Source: Ruminococcus sp. (GTDB taxonomy: Bacteria; Bacillota; Clostridia; Oscillospirales; Ruminococcaceae). From it: DNA of 64,000 nt. Positions 54,078-62,651 of this stretch are shown in pieces (position 1 is the stretch's first letter; the number at the start of each line of letters is the position of its first letter). Where the stretch lies: NCBI RefSeq assembly GCF_017464355.1, contig NZ_JAFUAG010000041.1, forward strand, positions 248,001 through 312,000, in the 5' to 3' direction. The position numbers were made by a program, and so were the translations under genes. Under the pieces are notes generated by a model, which worked only from the letters and a program-made list of their open reading frames with translations, did no database searches and was not told where the DNA came from.

Positions 54078-55364
54078 ATGGCAAATGATACACTGAAAAG
54101 GTGCCTTTTCTGCGGAAAGACCGAGAATAAGGTCAGAAATATGTTTTCTGCGGGAAACAATCATATATGCGATGAATGTGTACTGTTCTGCTATGACATT
54201 CTCGAAGACCAGGGTTCTGTAGGCCCCCGTGCTAAGGTGGCTGAGAAGATCCCTAAGAGATCAAAGGTCAATGAGTCTGACGGTATCACTCTGAAAAAGC
54301 CCGCTGAGATCAAGGCAGTCCTTGATGAGTATGTCATCGGTCAGGACGAAGCCAAGATAGCGCTTTCTGTGGCTGTATACAACCACTATAAGCGTATCCT
54401 CACCCTTGATGAGGACACTGATGATGTTGAGATCCAGAAGAGCAACGTGCTGCTTCTAGGCCCAACAGGTACAGGCAAGACCCTTCTTGCCCAGACCCTT
54501 GCAAGACTGCTGAACGTTCCCTTTGCTATCGCAGATGCTACTACTCTTACCGAGGCAGGTTATGTCGGCGATGATGTTGAGAACGTGCTGACAAGGCTTA
54601 TTCAGGCCGCTAACTACAATGTTGAGGAAGCATCTCACGGTATAATCTATATCGATGAGATAGATAAGATCGCCAGAAAGTCCGAGAACACCTCTATTAC
54701 CAGAGATGTCAGCGGTGAGGGCGTACAGCAGGCACTGCTGAAGATCGTTGAAGGCACTGTCTCCAACGTTCCTCCCCAGGGCGGCAGAAAGCACCCTCAT
54801 CAGGAGTTTATACAGATAGACACCAAGAATATCCTGTTCATCTGCGGTGGTGCATTTGACGGCCTTGAAGCTGTCATAAAAAAGCGTACCGATTCTTCCT
54901 CCATGGGCTTTGGCGGAACTGTCAAGAACAAGTCTTCTGATTTCAATATACTGAAAAAGGTCGAGCCTCATGATCTGGTGAAGTTTGGTATAGTGCCTGA
55001 ACTGGTAGGTCGTCTGCCTGTTATCACGGTGCTTGATGAACTGGATGAAGCTGCGCTCTGCAGGATACTGACCGAGCCTAAGAATTCTCTTATCAAGCAG
55101 TACACCAAGCTGTTTGACCTGGATAATATCGAATTTGAGGTAACACCCGATGCTCTCACAGAGATAGCCAAGGTCACTATCGATCAGAAGACAGGTGCAA
55201 GAGGTCTTCGCTCTGTGGTTGAAAGGATACTCACCAAGCTGATGTTTGATGCACCTTCCGACAGCACTATAAAGGGCATAAAGATCACTGCTGAATGTGT
55301 CCGTGACGGCGCCGACCCTGAGATAATCAGGCGCGAAGCTGAAGAGGACAAGGACGCAGTTTAA
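54078..55364 (+). CDS. clpX: ATP-dependent Clp protease ATP-binding subunit ClpX
   Basis: ClpX unfolds substrates and feeds them to ClpP. The 428 residues show the N-terminal zinc finger ([11 protein letters not shown] ... CDECVLFC), Walker [15 protein letters not shown], Walker [11 protein letters not shown], the [20 protein letters not shown] segment and the [10 protein letters not shown] sensor-2 region. The IGF-type loop for ClpP docking appears as [10 protein letters not shown]. It is complete and of normal length, ending at a strong terminator. Confidence 0.97.
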   Translation: MANDTLKRCLFCGKTENKVRNMFSAGNNHICDECVLFCYDILEDQGSVGPRAKVAEKIPKRSKVNESDGITLKKPAEIKAVLDEYVIGQDEAKIALSVAVYNHYKRILTLDEDTDDVEIQKSNVLLLGPTGTGKTLLAQTLARLLNVPFAIADATTLTEAGYVGDDVENVLTRLIQAANYNVEEASHGIIYIDEIDKIARKSENTSITRDVSGEGVQQALLKIVEGTVSNVPPQGGRKHPHQEFIQIDTKNILFICGGAFDGLEAVIKKRTDSSSMGFGGTVKNKSSDFNILKKVEPHDLVKFGIVPELVGRLPVITVLDELDEAALCRILTEPKNSLIKQYTKLFDLDNIEFEVTPDALTEIAKVTIDQKTGARGLRSVVERILTKLMFDAPSDSTIKGIKITAECVRDGADPEIIRREAEEDKDAV

Positions 55365-55390
55365 GTACGTTATTTCCCGATAAATAAATC

Positions 55391-55428
55391 AGTACCCGTT
55401 AGCTTTGCAGCTTTTGGGTACTTTTTTT
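55391..55428 (+). terminator. Terminator of clpX
   Basis: AGTACCC and GGGTACT pair, with an inner AGC/GCT pairing, followed by seven T. Confidence 0.88.
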
Positions 55429-55435
55429 ATGCAAC

Positions 55436-55470
55436 AAAAGCGCCACAGCACATTTTGTGCCATGGCGCCG
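55436..55470 (-). terminator. Terminator of the alpha/beta hydrolase gene
   Basis: On the minus strand GGCGCCATGGCAC pairs with GTGCTGTGGCGC, followed by TTTTG. Confidence 0.72.
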
Positions 55471-55497
55471 ACTTCTATAACATCACAGAAAACTTCA

Positions 55498-56292
55498 TTA
55501 CTCGTCGTCATTGTTCCTGTTGCAGATAGCCCTGATGACCTTGAGATAATCATCGGTCTTTCTTACAGAATAAGTCAGGTGTCCCTCGCCCCTCAGAGTC
55601 TTGAAATTAGCTGAGGGATAAGCATCTATCAGATGCTTGAAGCACGACTTGAAATTCTTCTCGTCTGATGCGTAAACGAAGAAGATGTTCTCCTGAACTT
55701 CATCAGGCAGGGGAGGGAAGTTGAAGGTATATCTAGCTTCTGTTTCGTTCTTGATACTGCCCTCTGTCAGTACAGGTGCTGTCTTTACCATTGACTCGAT
55801 AACAGGACGCATGGTCTCGGTATCGTCATTCTTGAACATATCGACGTTCTTCCAGTTGACTACCTCGTCAACGCTCTGGTTCTTCATCTTGTTCATCATA
55901 GACTTGTGCTTGAAGCCCATGATAGCCTTGTACAGCTTAGGCTGCTTCAGGAAAGTACCGCCGTCAAAGAAGGCAGATTCAACACTAATGCGCTGCCTCA
56001 GCGACTGAGAGATAAGCTCCATACCTATCTCAGCGCCCATAGCCTGACCGTATATCAGACAGACATCTGAGATACCGTTCTCTTTGAGAAAACCGACTAT
56101 CTCCTTAGCCTCTTTATGAGCCGTAGTGAAATCTTCGCTGCCCTCATAATGTCCGTTATATTCAGGGACGATAATGTAGTATTCGTTAGTAAGCTCCTCA
56201 TAGAGATAAGAAAGGGACTCAGCTGAACAGAAAGAACTGGTAAGCATGATTATTATGGGATTTTGCCTGTTACCGTAAGTATTAAATCGCAT
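55498..56292 (-). CDS. Alpha/beta-hydrolase-fold protein lacking the nucleophilic serine
   Basis: The 264-residue protein has an alpha/beta-hydrolase layout: PIIIMLTSSFCSAESLSYL, IIVPEYNGHYEG, the nucleophile elbow VCLIYGQAMGAEIGM and a late histidine in LRGEGHLTYS. In the elbow the expected GxSxG is GQAMG, with alanine instead of serine, so normal ester hydrolysis is unlikely. It may be a pseudo-enzyme or binding protein. I chose the ATG at 56292 because AAGGAG is 7 nt away; the ATG at 56298 is too close to that site. It is monocistronic with a consensus promoter. Confidence 0.75.
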   Translation of the reverse strand: MRFNTYGNRQNPIIIMLTSSFCSAESLSYLYEELTNEYYIIVPEYNGHYEGSEDFTTAHKEAKEIVGFLKENGISDVCLIYGQAMGAEIGMELISQSLRQRISVESAFFDGGTFLKQPKLYKAIMGFKHKSMMNKMKNQSVDEVVNWKNVDMFKNDDTETMRPVIESMVKTAPVLTEGSIKNETEARYTFNFPPLPDEVQENIFFVYASDEKNFKSCFKHLIDAYPSANFKTLRGEGHLTYSVRKTDDYLKVIRAICNRNNDDE

Positions 56293-56380
56293 ATACATTC
56301 TCCTTCATAAAATAGTATAATGATTTAGCTTATTTATATGTAATAAAATTCTAATAGTTTAACTTAAATATGTTGTATAT

Positions 56381-56409
56381 ATTATACCATAAAAATGCGG
56401 ATTAGTCAA
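56381..56409 (-). promoter_or_regulatory. Promoter of the alpha/beta-hydrolase-fold gene
   Basis: Minus strand TTGACT (56404-56409), 17 nt, TATAAT (56381-56386). Confidence 0.82.
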
Positions 56410-56464
56410 TCTTTAAAAGCAAATTTATCGTTTTGTACAAAATTTTCTGTTATATGTTTTCAAT

Positions 56465-56486
56465 TTGACAAATCTCAGGCTGAGAT
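56465..56486 (+). promoter_or_regulatory. TTGACA box followed by a small palindrome (weak)
   Basis: TTGACA (56465-56470) is followed by ATCTCA-GGC-TGAGAT (56472-56486), an operator-like palindrome. No good -10 follows and no plus-strand gene lies downstream before the terminator at 56528-56564. Confidence 0.2.
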
Positions 56487-56527
56487 ATTTCTAAGCAATA
56501 TATTTTCAGCGGAAGGCAGCATATGTG

Positions 56528-56564
56528 CAAAATAAACGACCGCGGAAGTCCCGCGGCCGTTTTC
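56528..56564 (-). terminator. Terminator of the McrBC-like/SipW cluster
   Basis: ACGACCGCGG and CCGCGGCCGT form a GC-rich stem. On the minus strand GTTTATTTT follows. It lies just after the last gene of the cluster. Confidence 0.8.
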
Positions 56565-56569
56565 ATGTT

Positions 56570-56794
56570 TTAAAGCGAATTCAGCTTTTTCTGCAGTTCG
56601 ATCATGTGGTTGCGGCAGGCAGTTATCTCGCCTGTGTACTTGTTGAACCACTCAACGTCGTTCTCGTTAGGCTCTTCCTGCAGAAGCACCGCCTGTACCA
56701 GTGCCGACTGTGATCTTGAACGCTTGCGCTCGATCTCTTCGATAGTCTGTCTGCATATCTTGATCTCGCGTTTAAGCTTTCTCTTTTCATTCAT
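56570..56794 (-). CDS. Small charged coiled-coil protein (74 aa), last gene of the cluster
   Basis: I do not recognise this protein. It is highly charged and helical (NEKRKLKREIKICRQTIEEI, SQSALVQAVLLQEEP, MIELQKKLNSL), without signal peptide, so a cytoplasmic coiled-coil adaptor or subunit is likely. AGGTGAGA lies just before the ATG. It is 14 nt from the upstream membrane protein gene and is followed by the operon terminator, so it belongs to the McrBC-like/SipW cluster. Confidence 0.7.
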   Translation of the reverse strand: MNEKRKLKREIKICRQTIEEIERKRSRSQSALVQAVLLQEEPNENDVEWFNKYTGEITACRNHMIELQKKLNSL

Positions 56795-56808
56795 TTTATC
56801 TCACCTCA

Positions 56809-57261
56809 TCAATAACCTTTTTTATCTACCGAATCGACTATAGCCTGCGCCTCATCGTAGCCCTTATCCAGGTCTGAACTGATATCGTCCAGCGCTGTTT
56901 TCAGGTCTTCCAGCTTAGCTGTCATCTGCTCGGGGTATTTTATCATGCAGGTCGTAACTTCGTTTATGATGACCTGGTCATTTCCCATATCCTCTATGAG
57001 GAACGAGTAAGAGTTCGCGCAGGTAACATAGCTTGTTATCCTGCGGTATCTCAAGTCAACATCGCCGCTGTTTTTGAGATACAGTTCTATCTCTTTACTT
57101 GCGTGTGAAAGCTCAGTCTTGTACTGCTTTTTGTAGGTCTCCTGCACCCTGTGGGTCTCGTCGATATATAGCGCTATGAAGACCAGAAGTGTTATCAGTG
57201 TAACTATCCAGAGTATGATCGCAGTTATCATTCTGCGTTTCATTATTTTCTCTTGATTCAA
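56809..57261 (-). CDS. Single-pass membrane protein of unknown function (150 aa)
   Basis: The protein has one N-terminal membrane helix (about residues 11-33, ITAIILWIVTLITLLVFIAL) and a roughly 115-residue helical extracytoplasmic part with two cysteines (YVTCANSY, VTTCMIKYP) that could form a disulfide. No known domain is seen. It begins at TTG overlapping the upstream stop as TTGA, with GGAGG 9 nt away; an ATG at 57243 is an alternative. The overlap indicates coupled synthesis with the 1007-residue protein. Confidence 0.72.
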   Translation of the reverse strand: MNQEKIMKRRMITAIILWIVTLITLLVFIALYIDETHRVQETYKKQYKTELSHASKEIELYLKNSGDVDLRYRRITSYVTCANSYSFLIEDMGNDQVIINEVTTCMIKYPEQMTAKLEDLKTALDDISSDLDKGYDEAQAIVDSVDKKGY

Positions 57262-60200
57262 CCGATCTCACCTCCGTCTTCTCCTGTATCGCTGCTGTTA
57301 TCCTCAGGGGGCTCAGATGCAGCGCTTTTGACCTCCTCCGCCTGATAACCTATCTCTGCCAGCCGCTGCTTTTCCTTTTCGATGGCAGCCCGCATAAGTT
57401 CCTGTTTGTGTTCTTCAGCAGATATCTTTTTGTTCTCACTGACTTCCTTGCTTATCTTTGCCAGAGATCTTAGTTCAAGGATAAATATAGCAGCTACAGG
57501 GATGATCACGCATATCATCAGTATCTTCCTGGGACTTGCAAAGCTGTTCACCCATATGAAGAACCTGGCTTTGCCTGTGTATTTGCCCACTATCTTGTCG
57601 GGTTTTACCGCCACTCTGTCGCTGATGTCATTGGCGTCGCCCTTTGTGATGAACGTGCCGTCTTCACAGACCTTAGCTATCCTGTGGGTCACAAGCAGCC
57701 CGTAGATATCCGTCTGCTCTGAGTAGAAAGAGATTATATCTCCCTGTTTAAGCGTCGAAGGATCTGTTTTCTCCACCACGATGTACTCATCAACGTGTAT
57801 AGAAGGCTCCATGCTTCCCGTAACGACTCTGAGAATGCTCTTTCCGAAAACATCGACTACCTTGTTGCGTGCTGCACAGATCATAACATAGGCCGTGAAT
57901 ATGACAGCTGCAATGAGTATCACGGTTGTGATGACATTTGCTATCCTGCGAACGGTGCTATCCTCATTATCAGGACTGCTGTGTTCAGTGCTTTCGCCGT
58001 TCTGTATCTTATGAAGAAGTGCCTGCTCCTGCTCCTTGCGCTTATTTCTGTGGCTATCATCAAAGGCTCTGCGCTGTTCTTCGATATGTCGGCGTACCTT
58101 CTCGATAGCACTGACATGATATTCCTTGTACAGCCGCTTCATCTCTGTATTGATAGCCTGCTGCTCCTCGGGAGTTCTCTTGGGCGGGTTGTATACAGGT
58201 TTTGGCTTGCCCTTCATCTGGGCTTTCTTGCGCTTCTTGAACTTGTAGTCGTCTATGCTCCTCAGCAAGCGGTACTTGAAGGTCTTTGCATACTTCTTGT
58301 AGTAGACCTCCATAGCATTGCGCTTTTCCAGTTCTTCCTGCTTTTGGCGCTTCTTCTCTTCCTTTTCCGCAAGCATACGCTTGTAGTCGGGATTGTCTGT
58401 GTCCTTCGGTATGATACCGAAGAGTATGACCAGCAGGTGCCTTATCAGCCTTGGTATAGCATATATAGGGTTCTTTGAGTATTCCTTGTATATAGTCCTG
58501 AACGGCTTGTTCTGGAAATACTCTCTATCCGCTTTGAGTCTTGCTGCACGCTCGGCCTCTCTGCGTTCCTTTTCCTTGCGCTGCTGCTCCATCTTGAGCC
58601 TTGCGGCCACAGCTCTGGGGTCCTCGAACTCGGCTTCCTGTTCTTCCTCTGCCATTTCCTCAATAGCAGCCTTAGCCTGCTCGATCTCTTCCTCGGTGAC
58701 CTGCTCGTAAGCTTCCTTTTCAAGCTCTTCTTCCGTAGGCTCGTTGTTTATCTCATCGCTGTCAAGACCCTCGGCCTCACCCAGCTCGCTTCGCATTTTG
58801 CTTTTGTTCAGGCTTATGCGCTCACGTTCAGCAGCTGCACGTTCTTCTTCCTCACGGCGCTTGCGTTCTTCTTCCTCACGCCGCCGCATATCTTCCAGAC
58901 GTGCTTGACGTTCCGCCTCTTCCGCAGCAAGCCGACGCTCTTCTTCTTCCTGCTCTCTGCGCTTCTGTTCGAGCATTTCCTGGAGCCTGCGTTCTTCCTC
59001 TTCTTTGCGCTTACGGATACGTTCCAGTTCTTCCTGTCTTGCTTCTTCGATACGGCGCTGTTCTTCCTGCCGTTTCTCTTCTTCAAGACGCAGCTGTTCG
59101 GCCTTCTGCCGTTCAGCTTCTTTCTGCGCTATGAATTCCCGTTCGATATCTATTACGGTATTTACTTCATCGAAAACCTGTCTGATATCCTGGGGAAGAT
59201 TTTTGCGTATCTTGAAGTCACCTTCAGTTGCCACATAACCTGCCACACCCTCAGCGATGATCCCGTAATCACCCGAAAGCTCACCACTGAAGTGTTTAAC
59301 TACCTTAGGTGCAGTCTTCTTGAACTTCTGGGTCTTTAATTCCGTGAGCCCCTTGGCCTTGCCCTTGTCATCGGTGTATGACCTGAACAGCAGCAAATTG
59401 AGGATAACAAGCTTATAGAAATCCTCAATATAGTTTTCCTGAGGTTTTAAAGCTGTGTCTTCAACGTTTATCTCATAGCCTACCTTCTCGTAGCTTTCGA
59501 TATACTGCCACAGGGTCAGGCAGGCTTTCAGGTCAACGTTTTTCATGATAGCGTTGGTACGCATGATAGGAGGGCGCACATAAGTGTTTCCCAGCTTCTG
59601 GCATAGTTCGGAACCCTTGTAGCCCTCAATGGCCTTTTTCAGCTTCTCAACTCTCTGCCATACAGTGTACCCGCTTTTATTGTAGCTGTCAAGGCTTGAA
59701 GTTGACTCCAGCTTGACTTCTATTTTCAGTTTTCCGCCTGCACCATCGTCCACCGTGGTATCGTAACCCAGCGAGAAGACTTCCTCGTCCCTGGCGACCT
59801 GTGCCAGCTTTTCGTATCTTGTGCTTATGAAGATATACAGCCTGTCAACCAGTGTGTTGACAAACTTGTTCTCGTAGGTCATAAGGCTTTCTTCCTTATG
59901 AACGTTAAGCACCTTTGACGGCGTTATCTTGCCTGTTTTTTTATCATAGCTCTGTATGAGGTCTGTATGCTGTGCCAGATGCTTAACCGATTCAACGGTG
60001 ATCTTTCTTGAAAGCGCGATCGGAACTATCTCCTCAACGTCTTCAATGGTCCGCCTCGGATTTCTCAGCACGTTGTCAAGATGTATCAGCCCGTTCTCAA
60101 TAGCTTCTACCCAGCTTACGTCTATGGCCTTCGCCATAAGCTTCTTGTTCATGGCGAAAGTATTCTTGCTCGAATGCAGCAGGGTATCCAGCGACTCAAA

Positions 60201-60281
60201 CAGCTCATCGTCTTCAAACAGACCTGTTGATTCCTTAAAATCCTCATACCACTTGCCGTACAAGCTATCCAATCGCCTCAC
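57258..60281 (-). CDS. Composite protein: DUF2357/McrC-like region, charged coiled coil and SipW-type signal peptidase domain
   Basis: This 1007-residue protein is unusual. Residues 1-390 resemble the DUF2357 family that accompanies McrB-like ATPases (ESLMTYENKFVNTLVDRLYI, GYEINVEDTALKPQ, NYIEDFYKLVILNLLLFRSY). Residues 385-600 are an extreme Glu/Arg/Lys coiled coil. A hydrophobic stretch (IPRLIRHLLVILFGIIP) is followed by a basic region and then, from 777, a signal peptidase I domain of the eukaryote/SipW type: membrane helix 780-803, VVTGSMEPSI with Ser823, VTHRI with His866, TKGDANDISD with Asp882, second helix 917-936. I did not see the PD-(D/E)xK nuclease motif of McrC-like proteins. GTG start at 60281; TTG at 60272 has a better-spaced ribosome site (AGGTG). 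Confidence 0.72.
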   Translation of the reverse strand: MRRLDSLYGKWYEDFKESTGLFEDDELFESLDTLLHSSKNTFAMNKKLMAKAIDVSWVEAIENGLIHLDNVLRNPRRTIEDVEEIVPIALSRKITVESVKHLAQHTDLIQSYDKKTGKITPSKVLNVHKEESLMTYENKFVNTLVDRLYIFISTRYEKLAQVARDEEVFSLGYDTTVDDGAGGKLKIEVKLESTSSLDSYNKSGYTVWQRVEKLKKAIEGYKGSELCQKLGNTYVRPPIMRTNAIMKNVDLKACLTLWQYIESYEKVGYEINVEDTALKPQENYIEDFYKLVILNLLLFRSYTDDKGKAKGLTELKTQKFKKTAPKVVKHFSGELSGDYGIIAEGVAGYVATEGDFKIRKNLPQDIRQVFDEVNTVIDIEREFIAQKEAERQKAEQLRLEEEKRQEEQRRIEEARQEELERIRKRKEEEERRLQEMLEQKRREQEEEERRLAAEEAERQARLEDMRRREEEERKRREEEERAAAERERISLNKSKMRSELGEAEGLDSDEINNEPTEEELEKEAYEQVTEEEIEQAKAAIEEMAEEEQEAEFEDPRAVAARLKMEQQRKEKERREAERAARLKADREYFQNKPFRTIYKEYSKNPIYAIPRLIRHLLVILFGIIPKDTDNPDYKRMLAEKEEKKRQKQEELEKRNAMEVYYKKYAKTFKYRLLRSIDDYKFKKRKKAQMKGKPKPVYNPPKRTPEEQQAINTEMKRLYKEYHVSAIEKVRRHIEEQRRAFDDSHRNKRKEQEQALLHKIQNGESTEHSSPDNEDSTVRRIANVITTVILIAAVIFTAYVMICAARNKVVDVFGKSILRVVTGSMEPSIHVDEYIVVEKTDPSTLKQGDIISFYSEQTDIYGLLVTHRIAKVCEDGTFITKGDANDISDRVAVKPDKIVGKYTGKARFFIWVNSFASPRKILMICVIIPVAAIFILELRSLAKISKEVSENKKISAEEHKQELMRAAIEKEKQRLAEIGYQAEEVKSAASEPPEDNSSDTGEDGGEIG

Positions 60282-60362
60282 CTGCCTTTATCCGAATTAT
60301 AAAGCAATAACACTTGACATCGTAGATATATCAAGTCAAGCGTATTGCCTTGTCACAGAATA

Positions 60363-61946
60363 TCAGAACAGCTTTTGCAGTCTTTCCAGATATTCTATAG
60401 ACTCTTTCATCTTGTTTTTGCCAAAGGATTTGTTCATGTAAACTACCAGCTCCCTCAGTTCATCTCTGAGCATAGCCAGGTTCAGCGACTCAAACTTTCT
60501 GAATATCTTGGTAGCAAGTACGTAGTCGATACCTTCCAGCTCCTCACCGCCGCAAGCCACATAAACGGGTACGAACAGACCCATCTGCTTGAGTATACGG
60601 TTACCGAAAGCCACACGCAGCTTTTCTATTACCCAGAGGTCGAGCTGCTGTATCTTCTTGAGGTTTTCCTGAGATATGGGATATTTGTCAAAAGCTTCTT
60701 TGAAAAGCTGATCCAGGTGGTCGAAGCCCAGATTGATAGGACCTGTATCAGGTGCATCGAAGGCGATACCCTTAGCGTCCAGATTGATAGGCTGGGCACG
60801 GTCGTATACCTTATCGGAGATAGCGTAGGTCGAGTCATCGTTGTTCGCTGTACCTATGTACCAAACGTTCTGGGGAATGCGCAGCTTGCCTCGGTTGAGG
60901 TTGACAGGGTCAGTGCTCCATACATTGGGCACTATGTCAAGCTCCCACTCATCAGCATTGGGCATTTCCAGTATGGACAGCATCTCTGCGAAGTAATACT
61001 CAACTCTCGCGATATTCATCTCATCGAGAAGTATAAGGTTTACATCGTTGTTGTAGCTTGAAGAATATATCCTCTTGAGAACTTCAGTTTCATTGAAGTT
61101 CTTAGTGAATTCATTGAAGTAGCCGAACAGCTCGGTACGGTCACGCCAGGAAGGCTGTACCGAAGCAATGGTAGTATCGTTCTGCAGGAACTTACCAAAG
61201 GAGTAGGGAAGTGAAGTTTTACCGGTACCTGAGATACCCTGCAGTATAATAAGCTTTGTTGAAGCCATGCCCGCTATGAACAGACGAATGGTCTTGGGTT
61301 CATAGAACAGGTGCATACGGGAGCAGGCAAAGTTTCTGTAGGTATCGCAAAGACCCTCCAGCGTGATGCCGTTGTCATACTCAGGCGGGGTATAGCTGCG
61401 GTAGAAGCTGTCCACTTCCATAAGTCTGGAAAATCTTCTGTCCGCTGTCTGTATAACACCGTCTTCGGCAACTTCGCCTTCAACCACAGGTGCGCCGTTC
61501 TCACTGACTTCACCAATAGCAGCCCCGGCACCGCCTCCTGCAAGAGAAAGTGCCCCCGAAGAAGGTATGCCCATCTGTGCGACTTTCATAGCCATGATCT
61601 CGTCTTTTTCCTTGGTCATCTTAAGTACCTGTCTTTGCAGGTCAGCGATCTCTTCCAGCAGATCCTCGTTGCTTACGATAGAATGCCTGAACCTGACATA
61701 TTTCCTGAAAGCCAGCACGATCATAAGCCCTATCAGCACGAACACTGCGATAACAAGGATTATGGCCAGTATGGAAAGCACCCAGCCCAGCGCTCCGAAG
61801 TCAGTAGAATAGGTCTTGAAAATATTTATGTAATTTTTGATATTAAATATCTGTTTCAGCCCCTGCCAGAGCCCGCTGAATATGGTAGCAAAGCCTTTCA
61901 GCAGCTCGGAGATGAAAACAAAAAACCATTTAAGAAATCCGGTCAT
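60363..61946 (-). CDS. Membrane-anchored McrB-like AAA+ ATPase
   Basis: The 527-residue protein has amphipathic/hydrophobic N-terminal segments (residues 4-35) and a strong membrane helix (about 54-80), a short coiled coil (92-120), a Gly/Ala-rich linker and an AAA+ domain from about 195. The domain carries Walker A LQGISGTGKTSLP (Lys243), Walker B NLILLDEMNIARVEYYFAEM (Asp308, Glu309), sensor region WYIGTANNDDST and an arginine in KVYDRAQPINL. The TANNDDS segment resembles the MNTADRS motif of McrB. Known McrB proteins are soluble motors of McrBC restriction; a membrane anchor is unusual. AAGGAGAA is 5 nt before the ATG. Confidence 0.82.
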   Translation of the reverse strand: MTGFLKWFFVFISELLKGFATIFSGLWQGLKQIFNIKNYINIFKTYSTDFGALGWVLSILAIILVIAVFVLIGLMIVLAFRKYVRFRHSIVSNEDLLEEIADLQRQVLKMTKEKDEIMAMKVAQMGIPSSGALSLAGGGAGAAIGEVSENGAPVVEGEVAEDGVIQTADRRFSRLMEVDSFYRSYTPPEYDNGITLEGLCDTYRNFACSRMHLFYEPKTIRLFIAGMASTKLIILQGISGTGKTSLPYSFGKFLQNDTTIASVQPSWRDRTELFGYFNEFTKNFNETEVLKRIYSSSYNNDVNLILLDEMNIARVEYYFAEMLSILEMPNADEWELDIVPNVWSTDPVNLNRGKLRIPQNVWYIGTANNDDSTYAISDKVYDRAQPINLDAKGIAFDAPDTGPINLGFDHLDQLFKEAFDKYPISQENLKKIQQLDLWVIEKLRVAFGNRILKQMGLFVPVYVACGGEELEGIDYVLATKIFRKFESLNLAMLRDELRELVVYMNKSFGKNKMKESIEYLERLQKLF

Positions 61947-61983
61947 AGCCTTCTCCTTATATTTCTATATCATCAATGAGCAT

Positions 61984-62631
61984 TTATCCCTCGGTATCTC
62001 CGCCGGCTTCCTGCTCCTTCTTCTGTGCTGCCAGGTATTCCTCAATAGCACGCTTCTTGATCTCTTCTTCGTCCTCTTCGGAAAGTGCAGGCTTTTTCAG
62101 TTCAATAAGTGTAACGATGAACTTGTAAAGCTCAACGAAGAAGAAGATAGCCATCGGTATAACTATGCAAACAAAGAAACCTGTCTTTGTCCTGAGAAAG
62201 CTCATGACCTTTCCGAAGCCCCCCAGCTTGAACCCTGTCCATTTGCCGATAATGTCACCTGTAAGTACAGGAACATCATCATCGAGGGAATTGTTGTCGC
62301 CTCGTGTAACGAAGCTCCTGCCGTTATCCAGGTCTGTTATCTCAACGATACGGTGGGTGTTCTTGACCTTCTGTCCCTGGATAATAGTCCAGAAGGTGAT
62401 GACATCGCCTTCCTTAAGCGAGTATACATCATCGACTTCCTTACACATTATCAGGTCGTCCTTGGCAAAAGTGGGTTTCATAGAGTCAGACTCAACGGTC
62501 ATCGGGATAAATCCCAGAAGATTTGATACACCGTTGTTTCTGCTTGAAGAGAAGACCATGATAGTCACCAGCAGTGCCAGTATAAGTATGATCCAGACCA
62601 GCACGTTCACAATTACTTTCAAAACTTTCAT
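61984..62631 (-). CDS. SipW-type (Ser-His) signal peptidase I
   Basis: The 215-residue protein has an N-terminal membrane helix (7-27), ESDSMKPTF with Ser50, the KVKNTHRIVEI motif with His93 in place of the bacterial lysine, TRGDNNSLDD with Asp112, and a second membrane helix (152-172), then a charged Glu/Lys tail. Ser-His catalysis and two flanking helices are typical of the archaeal/eukaryotic and Bacillus SipW class, which in Bacillus processes the biofilm fibre protein TasA. TTAGGAGA lies 8 nt before the ATG. It is 20 nt from the TasA-like gene and 37 nt from the AAA+ gene. Confidence 0.87.
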   Translation of the reverse strand: MKVLKVIVNVLVWIILILALLVTIMVFSSSRNNGVSNLLGFIPMTVESDSMKPTFAKDDLIMCKEVDDVYSLKEGDVITFWTIIQGQKVKNTHRIVEITDLDNGRSFVTRGDNNSLDDDVPVLTGDIIGKWTGFKLGGFGKVMSFLRTKTGFFVCIVIPMAIFFFVELYKFIVTLIELKKPALSEEDEEEIKKRAIEEYLAAQKKEQEAGGDTEG

Positions 62632-62651
62632 ATATTATATCTCCTAACATT

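Noticed and set aside
56522-56572. 16-codon plus-strand ORF (MCKINDRG...) over the terminator hairpin
   Set aside because: It has a GGAAGG upstream but is made mostly of the terminator stem of the minus-strand cluster and has no promoter with a credible -10 box.
57258-60281. PD-(D/E)xK nuclease in the DUF2357-like protein
   Set aside because: I could not find a convincing D...ExK or QxK motif in the N-terminal 390 residues or elsewhere before the signal peptidase domain.
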